From WJKG01 sp964627305 (lineage in GTDB: Bacteria; Zixibacteria; MSB-5A5; GN15; FEB-12): DNA of 64,000 bases. This document shows positions 41,704 to 50,739 of this stretch, piece after piece. The position numbers were made by a program, and so were the translations under genes. Each line of letters begins with the position of its first letter. Within the stretch, counting starts at the first letter, position 1. The notes beneath the pieces were generated by a model that had not been told where the DNA came from, did not search any database, and saw nothing but the letters and a program-made list of their open reading frames with translations. Location of the stretch: assembly GCA_964627305.1 (NCBI GenBank), contig CAZVHP010000007.1, positions 62,001 through 126,000 on the forward strand, read 5' to 3'.

Positions 41704-43782
41704 TCACATCTTACGGAGTTCGAGTTGACAGAAGCTGCGACTGTCTATTTGCATACCGGGCTGCAGCGATTGTTTGACAACGTGACCGGTGCCGCGCGCG
41801 TGGAAAGTGATGCCGGCAAAACTGAGGAAGGCCGCAGCCTGCCTGAGTGAGAGGCCGGTGAGGTCGATCATGGGGAGGCCGTGGTGGTTGCTGTTGGAGG
41901 TTGCGAGAACTATACGGTCACCGGGGAACATGACACCACCCGCCGGTGGGAACTGCCAGAGGACGAAGCCGCTGTCGCAGGTAGTTCGGAGGTTGAGGCC
42001 GTTGGCAGTGGCCTCGGTCCTTGCCCAGTCGGCGGGACGTCCGACGAAGTCAGGCACCTGTAATGGCTTTGGTGTGTCGTGGTCGGCCCCGGCGAGGACG
42101 CGGTGGGTGGCGATGAATCTGCCGGGGTTGAGCAGGGCGTAGCGCTCAGCGATGCGTCGGAAGGCCGGGCCGGCGGTGTGGCCGCCGTAGTGGACGGGCT
42201 GGGGATTGGAGAGGACGACCACGCCAGCGATCTGGGGCTGCTCGGCCGGGAAGAAGCCGGCGAAACTGGCGGTGAACTTGTGCTGGAAGTAGCGTTTGCG
42301 CTCGAAGTCGATCATCTGGGCGGTTCCGGTTTTGCCGGCGATATCGACAATCTTCGAGTTGACGGGCACGGCGGTGCCGTGTTCGACAACGCCTCGCAGG
42401 ATGGCGCGCAGGGTGTCGGCGGTGGCCGGTTTCATGATGCGTTCGATCACGTGGCGCTCGCGTTCCTGGACAAGCTTGCGATTGTGATCCAGGCCGCCGA
42501 TGACGAGTCGTGGTTTGAGCAGTTCGCCGCCGTTGGCGACAGCGGCGAAGGCCATAGCCAGATGGAGTGAATTGACGGCGACGGCGTGGCCCATGGAGAG
42601 GGCGGCGGTTGTGTATTCCGACCAGCGGTTGGGTCTGCCGATGGACCCGGCTGACTCGCCGGGCAGTTCGATTCCGGTTTGTCGTCCGAGGCCGAATTTG
42701 CTGGTGGTTTGATAGAGTTGTTCACCGCCAAGCTCGATAGCAAGTTTGGCCAGGCCGATGTTGCTGGACAGTTCCATGATCTGGCGGAAGATGAGGCTGT
42801 CGTGCTTTTTGTCGTCGCGCAGGGTTCGTCGACCGACCGTCCATCTCCCGCTCTCACAATAGATGGAGTCGTCGAAGTCGACCAACCCTGCGTCGAGTAT
42901 ACCGGCGGCGGTAATGGGTTTGAAGACCGATCCCGGCTCGAACTGGTCAGCAATGGCGCGCAGTTTGAAGGGCTTTTCGGGGAGTGATTCGTTGGGGTCG
43001 TGGTGGGCCAGTGCGAGGACTTCGCCGGAGTGGCAGTCGACGAAGGCGGCCATGCCGGACTCGGCGTTGTGCTCGCTGACGGCTCTTTTGAGCTCCTGCT
43101 CGATGATTTCCTGCAGGCGCCAGTCGCAGGCGAGCACGAGGGACTGCCCGGGTTGTGGCGGGAGCATGGCCTGTTCGCGCACGCGGAAGACGTTCTGGAG
43201 GCCATCGCGATAGACGTCGGCGATGCCGTTGCGGCCGGCCAGAAGTGAATCGAAGGACAGCTCCAGGCCGCTCTGGCCGTGGTTGTCGATGTCGGTGAAG
43301 CCGAGAATTTGTCGTCCTACGAGGCCATAGGGGTAGGTGCGGTGGGCTTCCTCGCGCAGGTACAGTCCGCGAGGAGCCTCCTGTTCGACGCGGTGAGCGA
43401 GGGCATCGCTCATGTGGCGGTCGATGAAACTGAAGCTTCGTGGGCGCAGGTTGAAGCGTTTTTTGGCGGTTCCGGGCGAGTGGCCATAGAGCTTGTCGAT
43501 ATAGTCGGCTACGCTGTTGACCTCGCGATTGTTGGCGGGCCAGGCGTAGAGGGTTGGTTTGACGATATTGTTGGCCACGATCAGTCCGTTACGGTCGCAG
43601 ATGACGCCGCGGGTGGCGGGGATGTCGATGGTGCGGCTGGACTGGCGGTTGACGATTTCGCGGTAGGTTGGTCCGCAGAACACGTGGAGGTGGATCAACC
43701 GGGCAGCGAAGACGCACATGGTCAGGCAGATGACGGCCCAGAAGACGCCGATGCGAACGCGTTCCTGGCGGCAGCGTTTCAT
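41704..43782 (-). CDS. ftsI: Division transpeptidase FtsI (PBP) with PASTA domains
   Basis: A 692-residue class B penicillin-binding protein that cross-links septal peptidoglycan. One membrane anchor lies at about 10-30, a pedestal domain follows, and the transpeptidase domain has the catalytic Ser in PGSVFKP (near 285), the SSN motif (near 340) and KTG (near 484, AGKTGTAQ). Two PASTA-like domains occupy about 565-692 (VPDFVGRPADWARTEA and IDLTGLSLRQAAAFL); these usually bind peptidoglycan fragments or partner proteins and explain the extra length. It overlaps ftsL by 4 bases. Confidence 0.95.
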   Translation of the reverse strand: MKRCRQERVRIGVFWAVICLTMCVFAARLIHLHVFCGPTYREIVNRQSSRTIDIPATRGVICDRNGLIVANNIVKPTLYAWPANNREVNSVADYIDKLYGHSPGTAKKRFNLRPRSFSFIDRHMSDALAHRVEQEAPRGLYLREEAHRTYPYGLVGRQILGFTDIDNHGQSGLELSFDSLLAGRNGIADVYRDGLQNVFRVREQAMLPPQPGQSLVLACDWRLQEIIEQELKRAVSEHNAESGMAAFVDCHSGEVLALAHHDPNESLPEKPFKLRAIADQFEPGSVFKPITAAGILDAGLVDFDDSIYCESGRWTVGRRTLRDDKKHDSLIFRQIMELSSNIGLAKLAIELGGEQLYQTTSKFGLGRQTGIELPGESAGSIGRPNRWSEYTTAALSMGHAVAVNSLHLAMAFAAVANGGELLKPRLVIGGLDHNRKLVQERERHVIERIMKPATADTLRAILRGVVEHGTAVPVNSKIVDIAGKTGTAQMIDFERKRYFQHKFTASFAGFFPAEQPQIAGVVVLSNPQPVHYGGHTAGPAFRRIAERYALLNPGRFIATHRVLAGADHDTPKPLQVPDFVGRPADWARTEATANGLNLRTTCDSGFVLWQFPPAGGVMFPGDRIVLATSNSNHHGLPMIDLTGLSLRQAAAFLSFAGITFHARGTGHVVKQSLQPGMQIDSRSFCQLELRKM

Positions 43783-44276
43783 CGGAAGTCCTCCTGATGG
43801 AGCATGAGGGTATCGATATTGATGACACTGACCTCACCGGCGGCGGCCTGGGTTTGTGAGACGACGGGAACGCAGGCAGCCAATCGTCTGACAGCGTTGA
43901 TGACGCCGCCGAGTTCATCCTGCGGGGCGGCGGGTTTGTCGGTTGGGACGAGAGTGAAGATGCGGTCGGCATCGACGGGTTTCATGCCGAGGGAGTCGAG
44001 GGCGTAGCTTTCGATGCGGCTGGCGAGGCTGAGGCGGGCGATCTGGCTGTAGGCTTTTCGGGTTTCATCGATCAGTTCGGCGTTTTCCAGGCGGAGGCGT
44101 CCGTTGATTTTGACCAGTTCGACGACCTTGACGCGTTGCCAGACGTGGATGCAGGCGACGAGGAACAGAGCCGCAATGAGCGCTGTCAGGGGGAAGAAGC
44201 GGTGGGTGCGAATGCGGTGCAGCAAGGAGGCGCGGATGGCGCTTGTTTCGAGCAGGAGTCGGACCGGGTTTTTCAC
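43779..44276 (-). CDS. ftsL: Cell division protein FtsL-like
   Basis: A 165-residue single-pass protein: basic cytosolic N-terminus, membrane segment at about 29-47 (FFPLTALIAALFLVACIH), then a heptad-rich coiled coil (about 50-95, LVKINGRLRLENAELIDETRKA shortened as LRLENAELIDE) and SLGMKPVD, a typical FtsL feature. The remaining 60 residues are an unusual extracytoplasmic tail. Position between rsmH and ftsI supports the call; the family is weakly conserved. Confidence 0.83.
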   Translation of the reverse strand: MKNPVRLLLETSAIRASLLHRIRTHRFFPLTALIAALFLVACIHVWQRVKVVELVKINGRLRLENAELIDETRKAYSQIARLSLASRIESYALDSLGMKPVDADRIFTLVPTDKPAAPQDELGGVINAVRRLAACVPVVSQTQAAAGEVSVINIDTLMLHQEDFR

Positions 44277-45223
44277 GCGGTCCTCCTTTCGGCGACTCTC
44301 AGGCGGGCGGACCGTGCCCGGCTGTTGGCGGCGATTTCCCCTGGTGTCGGCTCCAGGGGTTTGCGGGTTATGATGGACAGAGTCGGTTTTCTGTGGCAGG
44401 TGCAGACGGGTTGTCGGGGGGGACAGATGCAGCCCTTCTGCTGTTGCTGGAAGAAGCGTTTGATGCGCCGGTCCTCGAGCGAGTGATAGGATATAACGGC
44501 GAGTCGTCCGCCGGGAGAGAGCAGGTCGAGGGTTTTGGGCAGGACGGTGTCGATGTGGTCCAGTTCGTGATTGACGGCGATGCGCAGTGCCTGGAAGACA
44601 CGGGAGAGGGACTTGGTTTGGTGTGGCGGGGGTATGGTGCCGGTGACGATATCCGCAAGATGACGGGTTGTGAGGATCATGCCGCCTTGTCTTTCCCTGA
44701 CGATCGCTCTGGCCAGCCTGGCCGCCTGCTTTTCCTCGCCGAACTCCCGGAGAATCTCGGCGAGTTTTCTCTCATCCAAGGTATTGATCAAATCGGCCGC
44801 AGTGGGACCGGGGGCGTCCAGTGAGAACCGCATGTCCAACGGACCGTCGAGCCGGTGTGAGAAGCCTCGCTCGGCGCGGTCCAGTTGCAGGCTGGACAGC
44901 CCTAAATCCAGCAGCACCCCGGAGAACCGTTTATCGGGCCACCGGGAGGTAATTTGATCGATAAGAGCATACGAGGCGTGAACTACGTCCCGCACTCTCG
45001 GTTCCTTGTCCAGTCTTCGCTTCGCCCTGAGCACCGCCTGAGCATCGACGTCTACCCCGTACAGCCGGGCGGCGTTTGTAGTCGCCTGAGCCATCGAGAT
45101 CAGATGGCCTCCGTCGCCTGCAGTCAGATCAAGGTAGGCACCGTCGGGATTGGTGATCAGCAGCCGGACGACCTGATCGGCCAGGACCGGCTCATGCCAC
45201 GTCTCACTCTGATTCGGTGCCAT
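44273..45223 (-). CDS. rsmH: 16S rRNA C1402 N4-methyltransferase
   Basis: A 316-residue SAM-dependent enzyme that modifies C1402 of 16S rRNA. The N-terminus WHEPVLADQVV, SAM motif YLDLTAGDGGH, GVLLDLGLSSLQLD and the C-terminal ISYHSLEDRRIKRFF are diagnostic. Length is standard. It overlaps mraZ by 20 bases and ftsL by 4, showing tight coupling at the head of the dcw cluster. Confidence 0.96.
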   Translation of the reverse strand: MAPNQSETWHEPVLADQVVRLLITNPDGAYLDLTAGDGGHLISMAQATTNAARLYGVDVDAQAVLRAKRRLDKEPRVRDVVHASYALIDQITSRWPDKRFSGVLLDLGLSSLQLDRAERGFSHRLDGPLDMRFSLDAPGPTAADLINTLDERKLAEILREFGEEKQAARLARAIVRERQGGMILTTRHLADIVTGTIPPPHQTKSLSRVFQALRIAVNHELDHIDTVLPKTLDLLSPGGRLAVISYHSLEDRRIKRFFQQQQKGCICPPRQPVCTCHRKPTLSIITRKPLEPTPGEIAANSRARSARLRVAERRTA

Positions 45224-45689
45224 CGCCGGAAAACAACCTTTCGGCTACCTCCTCATAGCTTCCCGCATACTGCTGCAGGTAGTACTCGTACCGGTCGGGA
45301 TTCCAGATTTCGATCCATTTGTTCACTCCGATGACGAGCAGGTCTTTTTTCAGACCGGCCTCGACAATCAGCGGTTGTGGTACGAGTATTCGGCCGCTTC
45401 GATCGGGCGAGACGGTGGCGGCCGAGGAATAGAATCGGCGACTGAAAAAGCGAAAATCCCTTCTGGTGAAATTGAGCGAGGAGAGTCGGGACTGGACCTC
45501 GGACCACTCGTTTTCATCGTAGAGCGAGAGGCATCCCTCGAGTCCCTTGGTCAGGATCAGGTCGCCGTCAAGCAACGGCTTATTATCCGGTCCCTTGACA
45601 TTGCGCAGTTTCGCGGGCAGGGAGAATCTCCCTTTGTCGTCCATTGTCGTTTGGTATTGCCCGTAAAACCCGGCCAAGGCGTCCTCCAT
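45204..45689 (-). CDS. mraZ: MraZ transcriptional regulator
   Basis: A 161-residue protein with two AbrB-like half domains, marked by MDDKGRFSLPAKLR (near 16-29) and SPDRSGRILVPQPL (near 90). MraZ binds repeated TGGGN sites near its own promoter and usually represses the dcw cluster; only one TGGGA copy was seen just before the start. The start at 45689 has GGGAG close upstream. It is the first gene of the 14-gene cluster. Confidence 0.93.
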   Translation of the reverse strand: MEDALAGFYGQYQTTMDDKGRFSLPAKLRNVKGPDNKPLLDGDLILTKGLEGCLSLYDENEWSEVQSRLSSLNFTRRDFRFFSRRFYSSAATVSPDRSGRILVPQPLIVEAGLKKDLLVIGVNKWIEIWNPDRYEYYLQQYAGSYEEVAERLFSGDGTESE

Positions 45690-46107
45690 TTTCTCCCACT
45701 ATTTACCAAGAGGTGCTCTATTATCACATTTTATCCCCCGGCAGTCAAGCCTTTTTGTGAGGGGGGAGGAAAAAAGAGTATCCGTGCAATGTTTTGTCGG
45801 GCAGTGACTAACGTGGTGGGTTTAGTGAGTTGATCGGTAAGTGATTGACAGGGATTGTGTATCACGTTTCGGGTTTTTTCTGGGCTGGGGTAACTGCAGG
45901 GTTGGTATGGCAGCGGCCAACAGGTATTGAGGTGTCGGCATAGTTCGGGGGGAGTCTTGGGGGGCAGTCAGGTTCGGCGGGGGCCTGAGGAATAGACACA
46001 AGTTTATGCCAGATAGCGGCTTACGCATAGACAGGGAGTACTGGCAGGGGGCGGCCTGGCAGTTGCGCAATGGGGATTGGATTCAACCTGAAACGGAGCT
46101 GCAACTG
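45690..46107. other. Divergent region between mraZ and C25 protease
   Basis: The left part holds the mraZ promoter. The rest (about 45750-46107) shows no gene, although an open frame runs from 46006 into the protease. No promoter for the protease was assigned with confidence. Confidence 0.5.
45720..45748 (-). promoter_or_regulatory. dcw cluster promoter
   Basis: On the minus strand TTGACT (45743-45748) is followed after 17 bases by GATAAT (45720-45725), each one base from consensus. The start would lie about 25 bases before the mraZ ATG. It is the third TTGACT promoter in the window. Confidence 0.7.
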
Positions 46108-48417
46108 GTGAGATACGGGCTGAAAATGATGAGTGGGGTGTTGTGGTCGGTGTTGGTGGTGGTGTTGGTGGTGGCGGGTGCCGCGGGTGCAGTGGCTGGT
46201 GAGGGCGACGTCACGCTGAGGCTCGCTGCGATGAGAGCTGATCTGACGCCGGATACGGTGGCGGTGGTACCGGAGGTGGTGCTGGTGGGGTATCCAGTGG
46301 CGGTGTTGTTGAAGGAGGGGGAATCGGCACTGGATTTGAGGTGGCAGGCGGAGTATGGGGCGGAGTCGACACTGGTGGCCGGTGTACAGCGGGTGCCGAC
46401 GGGAGAATACTGGCCGGGGGTTGGTGCCGTGATGGCTGAGCGTCTCCCCCGCTCCGGGAAGGAGGCGGTGGAGCCGTTGGGGGTGAAGCAGTTCAATGGG
46501 CAGTCGTGGCTGGAGTTGATGGTCTATGCCGAGGTGCTGGGCGTCGATGACTATCTCAGGCCGGTGCGGCAGGTGAGTTTGGGGATCGGAGAGCGGTCTG
46601 TGGCCCGTGAGGAGGTGCGATCGGCGGCGGAGTTCCGGCTTGAGAAGAAGCCGGCCAGGGCGCCGTTGGTATCCGGTGGTCTTGAGCAGGGTGGCTGGGT
46701 AGTGGTGACCTCGGAGGCGCTGGCGGGGGCGTTTGCGGGGCTGGTGGAGCACCGTCGGGCGCTGGGGCTGACGGCGGCGGTAGTGAGGATCGACAGCGTG
46801 CTGGGTGCTTGTGCGGGTGAGGATGACGCGGCGAAGCTTCGGGCGTTCTGTCGGGATTTCTACGAGGGTGGTGGTGTGTACGTGCTGCTGGCGGGTGATG
46901 AGACCGTGCTGCCGGTGCGGTATGCGTTTCCGTACGATGTCAATGAGGTCCCGGAGGCTGATTACTTTCAGATTTGTGATCTGTATTTTGCGGATCTTGA
47001 TGGTGACTGGGATGCAGACGGGGACGGGATTTACGGTGAGCGGTTGCATGATGCAGCGGACCTCGAGCCGGAGCTACGGGTGGGGCGGTTGCCGATCAAC
47101 AGCCTTGCGGAGGCGGTGAATTATGTTGAGAAGGTCATCGTGTACGAGACGAATCCGGGGCATGGTGCCAGTGAGTATCTGACGCGCAGTTTCTTTTTCA
47201 GTTCGGATCAGCTTCGGGACTATTCCGGCGGCGGGCAGCATGGTCGGATTGCGGCGGCTTTTCCGGATCACTTTGGTATCGATACGGCCAATGGGGTGGA
47301 ACTGGCCAGCGGGAATGACGCCAATCCCACGAACAGCACGGCGCCGGCGTTGATGGGGCTGTTGCGCGAGGGTTGGGGGATTGTCAATGTCCTGGCACAC
47401 GGGCGGAGCGATGCCTTCGCGGTGAGAACGAGCGGGTACAACAACTGGCCGAAGTCGTACCTGATGAGTGAGCCGGAGGGGCCGAGTCATGGTGTGCTGG
47501 GTGAACTGGCGGGTTGCGGCAACGCGGGGTTTGTGTATTCGCTGGCGTGCGATAACGCGGCGTTCGACAAGGACCAGCCGCCGTTTAGCCTGCCGAACCG
47601 CAATGTGGCTCAGGATCTGTTGAGCATTTCGGACGGGGGGGCGGTGGGCATGGTGGGCTACAGTCGGTGGGGGTGGGTGGCGACCTCGCACTATTTGCAG
47701 AAGTACTTCTTTGATTCGTTGTTTGCGCATCCGGAGCGTCCGGCAATCGACGCCATGTATGCCTCGCACCGGGCGTATCCATATTGCCGTGACCTCGTTC
47801 TGGGGCAGTTGTATCTTGGGGATCCGGCCCTGCGGGTGTATACGGAGCCGCCGGTGCACCTGATCGGGGGGGTGACTATTGCCGGGGGTGCCTTCAAGGC
47901 CCGGTTCACTGACCGTGAGGGGACACCCGCGGCGGGAATGGTGGCACTTTTGAGTGATTCGAGCGGGCGGCTGCAGGAGTTTGTGACGGATGGCGAAGGA
48001 TGGATTACGTTGCCGGAGGATCTGGCGCTGGGGCAGACGTATCACCTGGCGATGCGGGGGGCGGGTACGACCGCGGCGGTGTTCAGTTTCGTTCCGGGTC
48101 TGGTGACGGACGTTGTCGAGGAGGCGTCAGTGCGACCGGAGCGGTTTGCGCTGCACCAGAACTACCCCAATCCCTTCAATCCGACGACGACGATAGCGTT
48201 CGACCTGGAGCGGCGCGGGCTGGCGCAGGTGTCGGTGTACAACCTGCTGGGTCAGCGGGTGGCGACGCTTGTTCAGGGGGAACTTCCGGCTGGCCGGCAC
48301 GCGGTCGAGTGGGACGGTCGGGCGGATGATGGACGAGCGGTGGGCAGCGGGGTGTATGTATATTGTCTGGAAAGCGGGGCGCGGGTAATCTCACGCAAGA
48401 TGGTGCTGGTCAAGTAG
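46108..48417 (+). CDS. Gingipain-like C25 cysteine protease, T9SS-exported
   Basis: A 769-residue secreted protein read from the GTG at 46108, chosen because GGAG lies 10 bases upstream and the product then has a basic tip and a hydrophobic signal core (SVLVVVLVVAGAAGAVAG). A frame from 46006 is longer but has no ribosome site. The protease domain (about 200-560) is of peptidase family C25: catalytic His in LAHGRSD (near 431) and Cys in YSLACDN (near 481). A C-terminal Ig-like part precedes a type A T9SS tail (from about 681) with NYPNPFNPTTTI and YNLLGQRVATL. Gingipain-type proteases degrade proteins at the cell surface or cleave other T9SS cargo. The stop overlaps the end of the opposing glycosyltransferase gene by 8 bases. 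Confidence 0.85.
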   Translation: MRYGLKMMSGVLWSVLVVVLVVAGAAGAVAGEGDVTLRLAAMRADLTPDTVAVVPEVVLVGYPVAVLLKEGESALDLRWQAEYGAESTLVAGVQRVPTGEYWPGVGAVMAERLPRSGKEAVEPLGVKQFNGQSWLELMVYAEVLGVDDYLRPVRQVSLGIGERSVAREEVRSAAEFRLEKKPARAPLVSGGLEQGGWVVVTSEALAGAFAGLVEHRRALGLTAAVVRIDSVLGACAGEDDAAKLRAFCRDFYEGGGVYVLLAGDETVLPVRYAFPYDVNEVPEADYFQICDLYFADLDGDWDADGDGIYGERLHDAADLEPELRVGRLPINSLAEAVNYVEKVIVYETNPGHGASEYLTRSFFFSSDQLRDYSGGGQHGRIAAAFPDHFGIDTANGVELASGNDANPTNSTAPALMGLLREGWGIVNVLAHGRSDAFAVRTSGYNNWPKSYLMSEPEGPSHGVLGELAGCGNAGFVYSLACDNAAFDKDQPPFSLPNRNVAQDLLSISDGGAVGMVGYSRWGWVATSHYLQKYFFDSLFAHPERPAIDAMYASHRAYPYCRDLVLGQLYLGDPALRVYTEPPVHLIGGVTIAGGAFKARFTDREGTPAAGMVALLSDSSGRLQEFVTDGEGWITLPEDLALGQTYHLAMRGAGTTAAVFSFVPGLVTDVVEEASVRPERFALHQNYPNPFNPTTTIAFDLERRGLAQVSVYNLLGQRVATLVQGELPAGRHAVEWDGRADDGRAVGSGVYVYCLESGARVISRKMVLVK

Positions 48418-49663
48418 CCTCTCCCCTGCCGGTGAGCTCATCGAGCAGACGGGCAAACCGTTCGGCGAGGGTAGGCGAGGCATAGGGAGCGATTTCGGCG
48501 GGGTCGAGGTGTGTTGTCAGTTCGGCGCGTTGGTGGCGCTGGATCTGTTCGGTGAGCCAGGCGGCGGCGCGGGACGGCTGCTCGGGGGTGCAGATGAAGG
48601 CACGGGGAATGGTGTCAAGCAGGCGGGACAGCTCTCCCTCGCCGGGCAGGCAGGCCAGTATGGGGCGGCCGGAGGCGATCATGTCATAGGCGCGAGCGGT
48701 GGTGATGCCGAGATCCATTTGATGGGCCAGGGCGACATAGAGTACACAGGCGGCCGACAGTTTGGTGAAGGTCTCGGGGCGGGGGACAAAGCCGAGGGAT
48801 GTCATGCGGTCGGCCAGGGCGGCCCGCTCCAGTTGCGGTCGCATCCAGTTGGAGTCGATATCACCGGCATGGAGCAGCCGGACGTGTTGGAACAGGTCGG
48901 GTTGGTTGCGGCGCAGGTGGTGCAGAGCGTCAAGAAGGGGTGCGATGGGGAACATATCGTTGAAGGTGCCCAGCAGTCCGATGACAAAGTGGTTGGGGTC
49001 CGGCTTCTGCCAGTGGCGGGCAAAGTCGGTGTCGACAGCGTTGGGGATGATGTGAGGGGTATCAAGGAAGCGGGCGACGATTTGATTGACGGTCACGCGG
49101 GCTGTTGCCTGCTGGTTGATTTCGGCGAGGAGTTTTTCGGCACGGATAACCATGTTGCGGTTGTCGAACCAGTCAGCGGGTTTGCGGCCGGTCCAGAAGT
49201 CGCGGAAGTCGGCCAGCCAGGGAAGGCGTGTTTCGCGGGCGAGTTGGCGGGCGACGAGGTGGCAGGTGATGGGGGGCGAGGTGGAGACGATGGCGTCATA
49301 GCGCTGGTTGGCTACGAGGGTGCGCCCGAGTCTGGCGGCGGGTCGCAGCCAGCCGATCTTGCTGTCGGGGAAGAAGCGATGGGCGGCGGGGCGGGCGCGT
49401 TCGATGGCGGCGGGTTTGACGCGGCGCATGCCCAGCAGCCACATGAGTCGCTGGGGATCACGCGAGCCGGCGCGGTAGATGTGGGTGGTGTCGATGGTAT
49501 CGAGCAGGTGGGGCTCATACATGCGGTAGGTGACGGGCTTGACCGTGAGGACGTCAACCTGCCAGCCGTACGCGGGCAAGTGTTTGTACAGGGCCAGCGG
49601 TCGATTGATGCCGGCGCCGCCGAGGGGCGGGAAGTAGTAGCAGATGAGCAGGAGGCGCTTCAT
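48410..49663 (-). CDS. GT4-like glycosyltransferase
   Basis: A 417-residue glycosyltransferase of the GT-B fold. The N-terminus LLLICYYFPPLGGAGINR is a typical donor-family opening, and the C-terminal half has GLLGTFND and GITTARAYDMIASGRPILA, where the usual E-x7-E is not clear. GGAG lies 6 bases before the ATG, which overlaps the next gene stop as ATGA; this sets the start four codons inside the longest frame. It probably adds a sugar to a surface polysaccharide or lipid. It is last in a three-gene set with a second glycosyltransferase and a FemAB-like protein. Confidence 0.8.
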   Translation of the reverse strand: MKRLLLICYYFPPLGGAGINRPLALYKHLPAYGWQVDVLTVKPVTYRMYEPHLLDTIDTTHIYRAGSRDPQRLMWLLGMRRVKPAAIERARPAAHRFFPDSKIGWLRPAARLGRTLVANQRYDAIVSTSPPITCHLVARQLARETRLPWLADFRDFWTGRKPADWFDNRNMVIRAEKLLAEINQQATARVTVNQIVARFLDTPHIIPNAVDTDFARHWQKPDPNHFVIGLLGTFNDMFPIAPLLDALHHLRRNQPDLFQHVRLLHAGDIDSNWMRPQLERAALADRMTSLGFVPRPETFTKLSAACVLYVALAHQMDLGITTARAYDMIASGRPILACLPGEGELSRLLDTIPRAFICTPEQPSRAAAWLTEQIQRHQRAELTTHLDPAEIAPYASPTLAERFARLLDELTGRGEAT

Positions 49664-50739
49664 GGCTGTCTCCAATGGTGGGCCAGTTGTTTCATGATAT
49701 CGAGCTGGCGGGAGACGTTTTCCTCGAAGATGGCGTTAGCCTTGACGCGTTCGCAGTTGCGGGCGCGCATGGAGCGGTAGTCATCGGTGCCGGCGGTGAG
49801 GGACTCGACGATATGTCGCAGGGCGGGGGCGTTGTCTTCGGGATAGCGAAAGCCGCTTTGGTCGGTGAGCCACTCGCGCACACCGGGGATGTCGGCGGCG
49901 ATCGGGATGAGTCCGAGAGCCATAGCCTCGATGATGGAGACGGGTGAGGAGTCGGAGCGAGCGGCTGAGAGGCAGACATCGTGCCGGGCCATGAAGCGGA
50001 TGAAGTCCTCGCGCGGGAGGAGATCGTAGAAGTGCAGGCGATCACCGACAAGGGCGGCGCTTTCTTGTCGGAAGCGGGCGGTCAGGCTGCCGAAACGCGG
50101 GAAGGTGAGGCGGATGTGATTATTGCGGACGAGGTCGGCGAGGGCGCGGACGATGAACATGTTGTTGTAGACCGGCTCGTGGATACGGGGGACGAGGATG
50201 CGGAGGGGTCGGCCGAGGGTGTAGTTCTCTCGATGATACCTGAGCAGGTGGCGTTCGATGCCCCAGGGGAATACGCTGCCATTGCGCAGGGGTGTGAGGG
50301 TGGCCGCCTTTTGCAAAAGGTAGTGGCTGTCGGCGAAGACGTGGGCGGCAGCGCGGAGGGCCAGGCGGGTTTTGTGTCGGTGGAGGGGGCTTTTGCGCGG
50401 GACGATGAGGATGTCGGAGCCCCACAGGTGCAGGGCGATGGGCACGCGGTCGCGCCGGACAGAAATGGCGGCCACGGCGCCATAGCCGGAGGCGAAGTGG
50501 GGGTTGACGATGTGGGGGCGGAAGCGTTCGATGAGGCCGCGGATCTCGCCTATGGTCAGGGAGTAATGGAGCGCCGGTATCGGGCCCCACCGCCGGAGAT
50601 GGAAGTGATGCGTGGAGCCGTGCTCGAGCGATGCCAGCAGGGGGTGGCAGCCGAGCGCCTTCAACTGGGCGAGGTAGCGCTCGATGTGGAAGGATCGGCT
50701 GTCGCCGAGAACGAGAATGCGGAAGCGGCGGTCGCTCAC
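49660..50739 (-). CDS. GT4 family glycosyltransferase
   Basis: A 359-residue GT-B glycosyltransferase. The N-terminus FRILVLGDSRSFHIERYL and the motif SSPVSIIEAMALGLIPIAADIPGVREWL (E-x7-E region) identify family GT4. The start is a GTG at 50739 that overlaps the upstream stop as GTGA, with GGAGG 5 bases upstream; the frame to 50802 is within the upstream gene. The donor and acceptor sugars cannot be told from the sequence. Confidence 0.85.
   Translation of the reverse strand: MSDRRFRILVLGDSRSFHIERYLAQLKALGCHPLLASLEHGSTHHFHLRRWGPIPALHYSLTIGEIRGLIERFRPHIVNPHFASGYGAVAAISVRRDRVPIALHLWGSDILIVPRKSPLHRHKTRLALRAAAHVFADSHYLLQKAATLTPLRNGSVFPWGIERHLLRYHRENYTLGRPLRILVPRIHEPVYNNMFIVRALADLVRNNHIRLTFPRFGSLTARFRQESAALVGDRLHFYDLLPREDFIRFMARHDVCLSAARSDSSPVSIIEAMALGLIPIAADIPGVREWLTDQSGFRYPEDNAPALRHIVESLTAGTDDYRSMRARNCERVKANAIFEENVSRQLDIMKQLAHHWRQP

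Noticed and set aside
45690..45715. MraZ-binding repeats (TGGGN) before mraZ
   Set aside because: Only one TGGGA copy is visible; the usual array of three or more is absent.
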